A stretch of DNA of 26,910 nt from CAYONP01 sp964405335 (GTDB taxonomy: Bacteria > Armatimonadota > UBA10988). The DNA is taken from NCBI GenBank assembly GCA_964405335.1, contig CAYONP010000084.1, positions 1-26,910 of the forward strand. Reading direction: 5' to 3'. Made by a program: the position numbers and the translations under genes. Under the pieces are notes generated by a model that had not been told where the DNA came from, searched no databases, and saw only the letters and a program-made list of their open reading frames with translations. Of this stretch, positions 1 to 7,216 are shown piece after piece. Within the stretch, counting starts at the first letter, position 1. Each line of letters begins with the position of its first letter.

Positions 1-25
1 GTGCCGCCGACGAGCTGCTGGACAG

Positions 26-48
26 CACTGGCGGGCAAGCCGCCAGTG
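26..48. repeat. REP-like hairpin, 9-bp stem
   Basis: CACTGGCGG and CCGCCAGTG form a perfect 9-bp stem around a GCAAG loop. No T-tract follows, so it is not a textbook intrinsic terminator. The form resembles short palindromic repeats dispersed in many environmental genomes; no second copy was found in this window. Confidence 0.5.
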
Positions 49-68
49 GCACCATCGACTGCTGCGCG

Positions 69-84
69 ATGGGCGACCGCCCAT
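69..84. repeat. Short hairpin, 6-bp stem
   Basis: ATGGGC and GCCCAT pair around a GACC loop, about 67 bases before the first gene start. It lies 20 bases after the hairpin at 26-48 and may belong to the same repeat block. Small stems like this can arise by chance in GC-rich DNA. Confidence 0.3.
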
Positions 85-150
85 GGCTCCTGACCCATTC
101 TCGGGGAGGTCGGGCGGTCAGTGGCGCGAACCCGCCGGCGGGGAGCACCG

Positions 151-651
151 ATGGACCATCGCCTCGCCGGTCTGCTGGCCGGCCTGCTGCTTGTCGGCGC
201 GGCCGGCGCCGAGACGAAGGACGAAACCACCGCCGGCATGCTCGGCGTCATGCCGGGGCTCGGTGCAGGTTATTACTACTTAGGCAGTTTGCCCAAGGCG
301 ATCGCCTTCACCGTGGTCGACGGCGCGCTGATCGGCGGCCTGATCGAGGCCGAATCGGACGGCACTCGGTGGACGCTCGGCCTGGCGCTGCTCGGCACAC
401 ACACCTTTCAGTGCCTCGACGGGATCGCGTCGGCTCGGCGGCAGAACCGACGGCTGCAACGGCTGCCGCTTGAGCTGAGCGTCGGCGAGTTCGGCTTCGG
501 CGACAGCCGGTTCGAGCTGTTCCGCGACGGTGGCGCCGGCCGCGACCTGGCGCTGGCGCTCGAGCGGGCCGACCGCGCCGCGCCGCCGCTGCGCCTGCGT
601 GCCGATCCGGTCAGCCCCGGCCTGGCACTGACCTACCGGCTCAGGTTCTGA
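151..651 (+). CDS. Small exported/membrane protein of unknown function
   Basis: A 166-residue protein. The ATG at 151 is preferred over upstream starts because GGGGAG lies 7 bases upstream and the resulting N-terminus is a clear signal peptide, with a hydrophobic core at residues 5-19 and a likely cleavage site after AGA at residue 20. The mature part begins with the motif MPGLGAGYYYLG and a second hydrophobic stretch (about residues 30-60) rich in Gly and Ala. This resembles small membrane proteins of the TM2/DUF5683 type with a PG.G..Y.G..KA pattern. The C-terminal half is Arg/Leu-rich and ends in YRLRF, possibly a beta strand. It stops one base before the next gene, so the two are probably co-transcribed. 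Function unknown; the DUF5683-like comparison is an inference from the motif alone. Confidence 0.75.
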   Translation: MDHRLAGLLAGLLLVGAAGAETKDETTAGMLGVMPGLGAGYYYLGSLPKAIAFTVVDGALIGGLIEAESDGTRWTLGLALLGTHTFQCLDGIASARRQNRRLQRLPLELSVGEFGFGDSRFELFRDGGAGRDLALALERADRAAPPLRLRADPVSPGLALTYRLRF

Positions 652-652
652 C

Positions 653-1690
653 ATGGAAGTCCTGGTCATCGGCGGGACGGGCAACATCAGCCGCGAAATC
701 GTCCGCGCGCTGCTCCACCTGGGCCACGAGGTCGTGGTGGTCACCCGCGGCCGCCAGCCGGTGCCCGAGGGCGTGCGGCCGGTGGTCGTCGACCGGCGCG
801 ACAACATCCGGTTCGAGGCGGCGCTGCGGGCGGAGTCGCCCGACGTGGTGATCGACATGATTGCCTACCGCCGCGAGCAGTCACACCTCGCGGTGCGGCC
901 GTTCATCGGGCGGATCCAGCAGTTCATCCACTGCTCGACGGTGATGACCTACGGCCCGCCAATCGAGCGGCCGTTCGCCGACGAGACCTGCGCGCTGCAA
1001 GCGCGGACCGACTATGGCCGAAACAAGATCGAGTGCGACCAGTTCTTGCTCGACCAGCACCTGGCCAGCGGCTTTCCGGTGACGATCGTCAAGCCCAGCT
1101 ACACCTACGGCGAGGGCAACGCCATCCACCGCCAGGTCGGCGACGACGGCCGCTGGATCAGCCGCCTCCGCCGCGGCCTGCCGATGCTCAGCGCCGGCGA
1201 TGGCGACAAGCTGTTCCACTTCTTGCCGACCCGCGACGCCGGGCGCTTCTTCGCCCTCCTGGCCGGCCGCAAGGCGACCTTCGGCCAGGTCTACAACATG
1301 GTCCATCCCGCGCCGATGACCTGGGACGAGTGGCACCGCCTGGTCATGCGCGCGGTCGGCCGCGAGGTCGACATTGTCCACGCGCCGAGCGAGCTGCTCG
1401 AGGCGGTCGACCCCAAGCGCTATGCCGGCCTGGACAACAACTTCGGCTGGCAGCAGACGTTCAGCGGCGCCAAGGCGGCGCGACACGTGCCCGAGTGGCG
1501 ACCCGAGACCGATCATCTCGAGTGGATCGCCCGCTGCCTAGAGTCGATGGACCGCCGCGGCATGATCACCGACGAGGACCAGATCGGCGACGCGCTGGAG
1601 GACCGGATCATTGAGGCGATGCGCAACCTGCCGGCAAGCCTCGCCGGTGGTGAGCAGGCGCCCACGGCGCAACGCCGCCGGAGGCGCTAA
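653..1690 (+). CDS. NAD-dependent epimerase/dehydratase (extended SDR)
   Basis: A 345-residue short-chain dehydrogenase/reductase of the extended, sugar-epimerase-like type. The N-terminal Rossmann motif GGTGNIS is at residues 7-13, followed by an Arg (TRGRQ) after the second beta strand, which is compatible with NADP or NAD. The catalytic YxxxK is Tyr121-Gly-Arg-Asn-Lys125, with an upstream HCSTVMTYG segment supplying the usual Ser/Thr. The C-terminal half contains HPAPMTWDEW, typical of members related to the plastid CSP41/NAD-epimerase group. The last 20 residues are basic and low-complexity. The substrate cannot be read from sequence; nucleotide-sugar modification is the family default. 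It follows the small membrane protein by one base, with no RBS of its own beyond the preceding gene's end, suggesting translational coupling. Confidence 0.88.
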   Translation: MEVLVIGGTGNISREIVRALLHLGHEVVVVTRGRQPVPEGVRPVVVDRRDNIRFEAALRAESPDVVIDMIAYRREQSHLAVRPFIGRIQQFIHCSTVMTYGPPIERPFADETCALQARTDYGRNKIECDQFLLDQHLASGFPVTIVKPSYTYGEGNAIHRQVGDDGRWISRLRRGLPMLSAGDGDKLFHFLPTRDAGRFFALLAGRKATFGQVYNMVHPAPMTWDEWHRLVMRAVGREVDIVHAPSELLEAVDPKRYAGLDNNFGWQQTFSGAKAARHVPEWRPETDHLEWIARCLESMDRRGMITDEDQIGDALEDRIIEAMRNLPASLAGGEQAPTAQRRRRR

Positions 1691-1736
1691 CAGCGCGGTG
1701 CCGCCGCCAACCGCCACGTTCCGACAGGTTCTGTAG

Positions 1737-1756
1737 CGGCGCATCGCAATGCGCCG
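1737..1756. repeat. Palindromic repeat, 8-bp stem
   Basis: CGGCGCAT and ATGCGCCG pair around CGCA. It lies in the 145-base gap between two convergent genes and is followed 34 bases later by a second palindrome with the same GGCGCAT arm (1791-1810). The pair may act as a bidirectional transcription end, although no T-tract is visible. Confidence 0.6.
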
Positions 1757-1790
1757 ATGTTGCGGTGTGTTCGTCCACGCCGCCAAACAC

Positions 1791-1810
1791 GGGCGCATGG
1801 CCATGCGCCC
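1791..1810. repeat. Perfect 20-bp palindrome
   Basis: GGGCGCATGGCCATGCGCCC is identical on both strands. It shares the GGCGCAT arm with the hairpin at 1737-1756 and sits 25 bases past the 3' end of the convergent BNR-4 gene. It may be part of a dispersed repeat family, an intergenic terminator-like structure, or a protein-binding site; its position between two gene ends favours the first two. Confidence 0.65.
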
Positions 1811-1835
1811 CACCGGCACGCGTGATTTCGTTGCC

Positions 1836-3674
1836 CTACCTCCGCCGCACCGGCCGCGCCCGCTCGCCGGGCATGTGGAACGGCAGCTCGAACACCTCCA
1901 GCGCCTGGTTGCAGAGGTAGAGGCGCGACTCCGAGCGCGCCGTCGGGTCGCCGTCGGCCCAGAAGCCGTAGAACTCGGGATGGATGATCAGCGGCCGGCG
2001 CACATAGCCGTGGTTGCGCTCGCTGCCGGCGGTCAGGGTCGCCTCGCGCGCCCAGGTCGCGCCGCGGTCATGACTGAGCCAGGCGACCACCTCGCCGCCG
2101 GTCTGCCACGGCTGCGGGCCGACATCGGTCGGCGCGATGACGCGCATCGTCTCGCCGTCGAGGTAGAGGCTGCCCGTGTCGTAATTGTGGTCGCTGCGGC
2201 AGATCTCGGTCACCACCCAGCGCTCGCCGTCCCAGCGCGAGAGGCTCCAGATGCGCGGGTCGCCGCCGGGGCCCGGCGCGTAGCTGCCGCTGGTCACCGA
2301 GAGCACCACCGGGTGTCCTCGTTCGTCCAGGTCGAGGTCTTTGATGTAGCGCAGCCGGCCCTCGGCATAGTCGTTGTGGACCAGCGCCGGGTTCTGCCAG
2401 TCGTCGAGTGGCAGGTCCAGCGGCTCGCCGGCGATGTTGGTCCAGGTTGCGCCGAAGTCGGCGGTGCGGGCGAGGTACAGGTTGGTGCGCAGGTCGACCG
2501 AGCCGGCGGCGGTGATGTCGTCGGCGTTGCGGTGCCAGTTGAAGGCGGTCATCACCACCCCGTCCCGGGCGCCGCTGATTTCGTAGTGGCCGCCGAAGCC
2601 GGCCAGCTTGTGGTCCTCGCTCCACGCGCTGCCGTCGGCGTTGCTGGTCTCCCAGTAGAGCTCGCGCCCGCGGGTGTACTTGGTGAACAGATGGATGAAC
2701 CCGCGGCCGGCGATGTACCACGGCTGCGGATAGGTCAGCTCCTCGCTGGTCATCCGCTCGAACCGCGCGGTCGAGTAGGGCTCGACACCGCGGAACTTGT
2801 AACCGGCGCGCCCGCGCCCGCGCCCGCTGATGAAGATCCAGACGTGGCCGTCGGGCGTCATCGCAATGGCGGCGTTGTTGTGCGGGTCGGGCCAATCGAA
2901 CCAGCGCAGCACCTGGGTCGGCCGGAGCACCTCGCCGCTGGCATGGTCGAACGTGGCGGCCATGATGGCCAGGTCGGTCGAGCCGTCGACCGCCCCGCCG
3001 TAGGTGAAGTAGGTCTGGTTCGACACGGGCGAGTAGATCGCCAGCGGGCGGTGCTTGGCCGTGTAGGTGCCCAGCCCGCCCGAGTACTTGCTGCCATACT
3101 CGGTGCGCTGGCCCAGGTCGAACCAGATGCCGCGGAAGCCGTCGATCGGCCGGCTCACGGGATCGACCTCCGCCTCAGGCACCTCGGGCACGCTCGACGA
3201 CTTGTCCATCGGCACCAGCTCCAGCCCGGCGGCGTCGGCTTCGCTCGGGCACCAGATCCAGCGTTTGACCACCACCACGCCGCGGGTCACCTCAACCCGC
3301 ACCGACTGCCGGCCGGGCGGCAGCGGCACGGCATAGATCGTGTCGACCTGGTGCGTCGGCCCGGCGCCCCAGGCGGCCGCGTAGATCGTCTCGCCGACGG
3401 TCAACTGCAGCCGCGCCCCGCCGGCGCTGGCGCGGAAGACGTCGATGGCGAACCAGCCCGGCACGGCGCTCTCGGTGGCGAAGGTGATTACGTTTCGCGC
3501 ATCGTTGCCCGGCGCGTAGTGTCGGGTGGCCATGCCGGCGCCGAGCTCGGCGGCGCGGGCGGGCGTGAGGCCGGCCAGGTCGATGTCGTGGTGCAGCGAC
3601 TCGACCCGCTGATCGATCGCCGGCGTGAGGATCACCGGCTCGCCGAGCAGCGCCAGCAGCAGCAGCCTGGTCAT
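1836..3674 (-). CDS. BNR-4 repeat-containing protein, probable secreted sugar-active protein
   Basis: A 612-residue protein. Its central and C-terminal parts (about residues 190-600) match the BNR_4 (PF15892) pattern: repeated beta-propeller motifs such as HNNAAIAMTPDGHVWIF, ARTADFGATWTNI and LSHDRGATWAR. The last two are Asp-box-like S/T-x-D-x-G-x-T-W repeats. The N-terminus has a short hydrophobic run (LLLLALLG) that could be a signal peptide, followed by a beta-rich region (residues 20-180) resembling a carbohydrate-binding or jelly-roll module. Proteins of this type are often polysaccharide lyases or bind polyanionic glycans; no specific activity can be assigned. The ATG overlaps the stop of the upstream M28 peptidase gene (ATGA), so the two are translationally coupled. 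Confidence 0.85.
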   Translation of the reverse strand: MTRLLLLALLGEPVILTPAIDQRVESLHHDIDLAGLTPARAAELGAGMATRHYAPGNDARNVITFATESAVPGWFAIDVFRASAGGARLQLTVGETIYAAAWGAGPTHQVDTIYAVPLPPGRQSVRVEVTRGVVVVKRWIWCPSEADAAGLELVPMDKSSSVPEVPEAEVDPVSRPIDGFRGIWFDLGQRTEYGSKYSGGLGTYTAKHRPLAIYSPVSNQTYFTYGGAVDGSTDLAIMAATFDHASGEVLRPTQVLRWFDWPDPHNNAAIAMTPDGHVWIFISGRGRGRAGYKFRGVEPYSTARFERMTSEELTYPQPWYIAGRGFIHLFTKYTRGRELYWETSNADGSAWSEDHKLAGFGGHYEISGARDGVVMTAFNWHRNADDITAAGSVDLRTNLYLARTADFGATWTNIAGEPLDLPLDDWQNPALVHNDYAEGRLRYIKDLDLDERGHPVVLSVTSGSYAPGPGGDPRIWSLSRWDGERWVVTEICRSDHNYDTGSLYLDGETMRVIAPTDVGPQPWQTGGEVVAWLSHDRGATWAREATLTAGSERNHGYVRRPLIIHPEFYGFWADGDPTARSESRLYLCNQALEVFELPFHMPGERARPVRRR

Positions 3675-4612
3675 GGGTGGAATCCATCGCGGTCGAGCCG
3701 CAAGATGGTGCCGAGCACCACCTGCGTCGCGCCGGCGACGACCTCGTGCTCGACCGCCGCGGCGGTGTCCTCCGGCCGGTGATACGCGGCGTGGCGGTAG
3801 GGGAAGCTGCCGATGCAGAGGATCGACTGCGGAAACCCCGCTTTGACGAACGAGCCGTCGTCATCGTTGGCGAACTCGCGCTGCACCTGCGAGCACTCCA
3901 AGCCCAGGTCGTAGTTGGCGTTGACCTCGGCGGTGAGCTGCGCCAGCGCGTCGCCCGGCGGCTCGGTCCAGCCGGCGACGAAGGTGCGCCGGCCGGCGGC
4001 CACTTCGTCGGGTGCCCGGCCGCCGATGCCGTCGACGTTGAGCACCGCCAGCAGCCGGTCACCGCGCTGGCGGCAGCCGGCGGCGGCGGTCTCGCTGGTC
4101 CACGGCCGATGCTCCTCGTTGCACCACAGCAGGCGCACCGTGCGGCGCAGGTCGACCGTGTCGAGCAGCCGCGCGAGCTCGAGCAGCGCCACGGTGCCGA
4201 CCGCGTTGTCGTACCCGCCGGGCGAGTCGATCCAGGACTGCGAGTCCTTGTGCGCGCAGGCGAGGATGATCTCGTCGGGGTGCGAGCCGCCGCGCCACTC
4301 GGCGTAGAGGTTACAGACCGTGTACCAGGGGTCGTCGGCGTGCGGCGCGGCGTACCACTGCGACGGCGGGCGACTCATGCAGCAGCGGAACGCCTGCACT
4401 TCGCAGGCCTCACGCGTCACTCGGCAGCGCAGCGGGGCCAGCGCGGCGAGCAGGTAGTCGTCGGCCTCGTCGAGGGTCGAGCGGCTGTGGCCGGGTAGGG
4501 TGTAGTTGGCCTTGCGGAACGGCACCACGCCGCCGGCGAGGGCGTCAAGGTCGGCGCGGAGCCGGGCGGGCGAGACCTGGGCGAGGACGTCGCGGATCTG
4601 GATGGCCGGCAT
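3671..4612 (-). CDS. M28-family metallopeptidase
   Basis: A 313-residue zinc peptidase of the M28 (aminopeptidase Y/S-like) family. Expected metal-binding elements appear in order: the His of ACAHKDS, the Asp of GGYDNAVG, the Glu pair of WCNEEH, the Asp of NVDGIG and the His of YHRPEDT near the C-terminus. No convincing signal peptide was seen. The frame is open further upstream to 4747, but those residues are encoded by the palindromic element at 4686-4778. The ATG at 4612 (MPAIQIRD) gives a normal M28 start, so I use it. The gene ends in ATGA shared with the BNR-4 gene and lies downstream of the GH172 gene, separated by the repeat. It probably releases N-terminal residues from peptides; the natural substrate is unknown. 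Confidence 0.88.
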   Translation of the reverse strand: MPAIQIRDVLAQVSPARLRADLDALAGGVVPFRKANYTLPGHSRSTLDEADDYLLAALAPLRCRVTREACEVQAFRCCMSRPPSQWYAAPHADDPWYTVCNLYAEWRGGSHPDEIILACAHKDSQSWIDSPGGYDNAVGTVALLELARLLDTVDLRRTVRLLWCNEEHRPWTSETAAAGCRQRGDRLLAVLNVDGIGGRAPDEVAAGRRTFVAGWTEPPGDALAQLTAEVNANYDLGLECSQVQREFANDDDGSFVKAGFPQSILCIGSFPYRHAAYHRPEDTAAAVEHEVVAGATQVVLGTILRLDRDGFHP

Positions 4613-4685
4613 GAGCGTCGGTTCGCGATCGGTCCGGCCGCTCCTCCCGCGCGGGCCGGCGCCGCGGGCGCGATCCAAGGGTGGC

Positions 4686-4778
4686 GTAGGGGCGGGTCTC
4701 AGACCCGCCCGAGGGCCAACGAACCCGCTTCCAGAGCGGAGCCACAAGCCGGCGGGCAGGTCTGAGACCTGCCCCTAC
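4686..4778. repeat. 93-bp three-hairpin palindromic element, copy A
   Basis: The element is bounded by GTAGGGGC and GCCCCTAC. The left hairpin is GGGCGGGTCT-C-AGACCCGCCC and the right one GGGCAGGTCT-G-AGACCTGCCC. Between them lies a smaller stem (CCGCT...AGCGG) around a TCCAG core. It is the same length as copy B (19343-19435) and has the same architecture. It separates the GH172 gene from the M28 gene, both on the minus strand, and may attenuate or end transcription between them. Confidence 0.9.
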
Positions 4779-4810
4779 GATGAAGATCAACGCGCCCATC
4801 GCGACTGGTC

Positions 4811-7120
4811 TCACCGCGGCAGGAGCACCAGTGCATCGAGCCCGGCCTTGCTGCCGGCCGAGCGGGCGTTGCGGCCGACCCACTCGCAGCGCAGCCGATC
4901 GCCGGTGCCGGTCAGCCGCAGGCGGTACGGTCCGCGGCTGGTCATGCCGATCCGGTCGGAGTAACCGTCGAGCGGCTCGCCGAGCGGCGTGACGTTGAGC
5001 CGCCACTGTGCGGTGCCGTAGTCCCACGAGGTGGCGCCGAAGAGGTAGGCATCGTACTCGCCGGCCGGCAGTCCGTCGGGCAGGGTCAGCTCGGCCCAGG
5101 CGCCGGGCTCGCCGTCGAGCAGCAGCAGCGCGCCGCCGGAGAGCGGTGCTTCCACTTCGCTCTGCACGGTCTGCGGGCGGGCCGCCGCGCCGGTGGAGGA
5201 GTCGGACAGAGCGAGCTGCTCGCCCTCGATCACCACGGCGCCGGGCGGCGCTTCACGGGCGAGGTCCAGCGGTGACTGCCAGTTGCCGATCCAGCCGACG
5301 GCGCGGCGCGAGTTGCCGCGGCACGACCAGACATCGAACCCCCACGGATGCACCAGGCCCGGCGCGCGGTAGCGATAGCTCATGCCCCACGGGTCGGGCG
5401 CCGCCGCGGGCAGCGCCGCCGGCCAGGTGCCGTCGGCGTCGTGGATTGTGGCGATGGCGCCGGCCAGCCGGTCGACCTGCTCGCGCGCCTCGGCTTCGAA
5501 GCGGGCGAAGAGCTGCTCCTCGGCCGGCAGATAGCCGCGCGCCCAGTCGGCCGGGTCGACCGGCAGCCAGCGCAGATTGAGCGCATCGAGGCCGAGCGAG
5601 TAGCCCTGGCCGAAGGCCCCGGTCTCGGGATGCCGGCTGAGCGGGTTGCTGCCGACGCACTCGAACCGCACGCGGTACGCACCGGCGCCCAGCCGGACCT
5701 CGCCGAGTTTGGTCTCGACGGTGGTGCCGTGGTGCCAGTTCTCGGGCCAGTTCTCTTCGCGGGCGGCGAGCGAGTCCCAGAAGTCGAGCCCGTCATCGAG
5801 CACCTGCTCGCCGGCCGGGCCGATCAGGCTGACCCGCCAGACGCCATACTCGCCGAACAGCGACTGGAACACCGACACGGCGTACCGGCCCTCGCGCTCG
5901 ACGGTGAACGGGAACTCGACCCAGCCGCCCGGCGCATCGTTGCGCAGGTAGTAGAAGACCTTCTGGTGGCAGGTGCGATTGGCCGCCCGACGACCGGTGA
6001 TGCCGGGGCTGGTGGCCGCGGCGTCGGCCATTTGCGCCGGCTCGACCCAGATCTCGGGCAACTGTCGCTCGGCCAGCGAGGGGAACGGCCAGCGCCGCTC
6101 CATGGTGCCAGGCTGGTACCAGAAGGCGACCGACGAGACGTAGTCGGGCCGGTACCGGAAGTCGTACTGCCGCGGCCGGCCGGTTTCCGGGTCGGGCACC
6201 AGCACGTAGCTGCGCCGCTCCATCTCGACGCGCAGCCCGGTGCGGTAGGTGATCGCGTCGTCGAGATGCCAGCGGTAGGCGGTGATTCGGCGCTCCTCGC
6301 CCTTGGTCTCGCAGACGGTCACGCCGCGCCGGCCGTGGCTGTGCAGCCGCAGGTTCCAGGCGTCGTTGAAGTAGTCCTCGGTGCCCGTGCCGACAATCGA
6401 GGGCACCGACTCGCCGTCGACATAGAACCGGTCGTCGGCCTCGCCGAACCAGTTGGCGAGCAGGTTCTGCGACGAGTAGACGGTGCCGACGTAGTGCCCC
6501 GCGCCGACCCCGTCGAAGACGACATACGGCTGAAACGGCTCGGCCGGGTAGGACTGGCGGTACCGCGCATGGAAGCGCAGCGCCTCGGCCGGCAGGTCGG
6601 GCAGCGCCAGCCAGTCGGCCTGAAAGTAGACCGTGACCCGCTCGGTGCCCTCGTTGGCGACTTCGATCACCGCCCGCTCGGCGAACGGCATCCGCCAGTA
6701 GCAGTTGAGCGCCCGGCCGTACGAGCTGACGCTGACCGGGATCGAGTCGACGTTGGCCCTCATGCCGTTGCCGGCGGCGAAGAAGTCGCCGATCGGCGTT
6801 TCGACCGCCGGCACCGTGGCGTTGTCCCAGAAGATGCGCAGGACCACCGAGCGCGGGTAGCGCCGGTCGGCGCTGGCCAGCGTGAACCACAGGTGCCGGA
6901 TTTCGCCCGGCCCACGCAGGTCGGCCAGGAGCAGGTTTTCACCCGGCCGCACGTGGTGCGCGTCGAGGTTCAACTCGGGGTCGTACAGCCCGCTCGAGGC
7001 GCGCTGGGAGACGCCTGGGTTCGGGCGGGTCAGGTCGTCGAGCAGATCGGCGGCGAGGGCTCCGACCGCCAGCCCGCCGAGGAGCAACGCGCCGAGACAA
7101 CGGCCGGTCGAGGTGCCCAT
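4811..7120 (-). CDS. DUF2961/GH172 glycoside hydrolase-like protein with internal GspG-like module
   Basis: A 769-residue secreted protein. The ATG at 7120 is preceded by GGAGG and starts a signal peptide (hydrophobic residues 9-23, AxA-type site near 24). Residues about 40-350 match DUF2961, now GH172, with the hallmarks GEIRHLWFTL, IGDFFAAGNGM, YWRMPF, FYVDGE and GTGTEDYFNDAW; the Glu of the last motif is residue 248. Characterised GH172 enzymes act on fructofuranosides and arabinofuranosides. A beta-rich domain follows (about 390-530). Residues about 535-612 look like the C-terminal part of a type II secretion pseudopilin GspG, with DPWGMSYRYRAPG and a terminal IGNW. The last 140 residues form another beta-rich, probably carbohydrate-binding domain. 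The gene is divergent from the hydrolase at 7217 with 96 bases between. The open frame extends far upstream but is antisense to that gene, so the longer start is rejected. Confidence 0.9.
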   Translation of the reverse strand: MGTSTGRCLGALLLGGLAVGALAADLLDDLTRPNPGVSQRASSGLYDPELNLDAHHVRPGENLLLADLRGPGEIRHLWFTLASADRRYPRSVVLRIFWDNATVPAVETPIGDFFAAGNGMRANVDSIPVSVSSYGRALNCYWRMPFAERAVIEVANEGTERVTVYFQADWLALPDLPAEALRFHARYRQSYPAEPFQPYVVFDGVGAGHYVGTVYSSQNLLANWFGEADDRFYVDGESVPSIVGTGTEDYFNDAWNLRLHSHGRRGVTVCETKGEERRITAYRWHLDDAITYRTGLRVEMERRSYVLVPDPETGRPRQYDFRYRPDYVSSVAFWYQPGTMERRWPFPSLAERQLPEIWVEPAQMADAAATSPGITGRRAANRTCHQKVFYYLRNDAPGGWVEFPFTVEREGRYAVSVFQSLFGEYGVWRVSLIGPAGEQVLDDGLDFWDSLAAREENWPENWHHGTTVETKLGEVRLGAGAYRVRFECVGSNPLSRHPETGAFGQGYSLGLDALNLRWLPVDPADWARGYLPAEEQLFARFEAEAREQVDRLAGAIATIHDADGTWPAALPAAAPDPWGMSYRYRAPGLVHPWGFDVWSCRGNSRRAVGWIGNWQSPLDLAREAPPGAVVIEGEQLALSDSSTGAAARPQTVQSEVEAPLSGGALLLLDGEPGAWAELTLPDGLPAGEYDAYLFGATSWDYGTAQWRLNVTPLGEPLDGYSDRIGMTSRGPYRLRLTGTGDRLRCEWVGRNARSAGSKAGLDALVLLPR

Positions 7121-7216
7121 GGCTCCGCCTCCGCTGCGGGGCAGTGCGTCGCCGATCGGTCGAGTCCTGCGGCAGGAGGTCACCCGCGGGCGCGAATCGA
7201 CCGGCGGGGGACCGCC

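Larger units (their letters stand above)
1..150. other. Left edge, no assignable gene
   Basis: The first 150 bases precede the first gene. Two hairpins occupy much of the stretch (26-48 and 69-84). The + frame starting at base 3 has G/C-rich third positions in its first 25 codons and could be the tail of an upstream gene, but it has no stop before the next gene's signal peptide, so I do not call it. The minus strand also has an open frame here, equally unsupported. Confidence 0.4.

Noticed and set aside
4613..4747. N-terminal extension of the M28 peptidase
   Set aside because: The extra residues would be encoded by the palindromic repeat, and similar GAGLRPAR translations appear wherever the repeat occurs.
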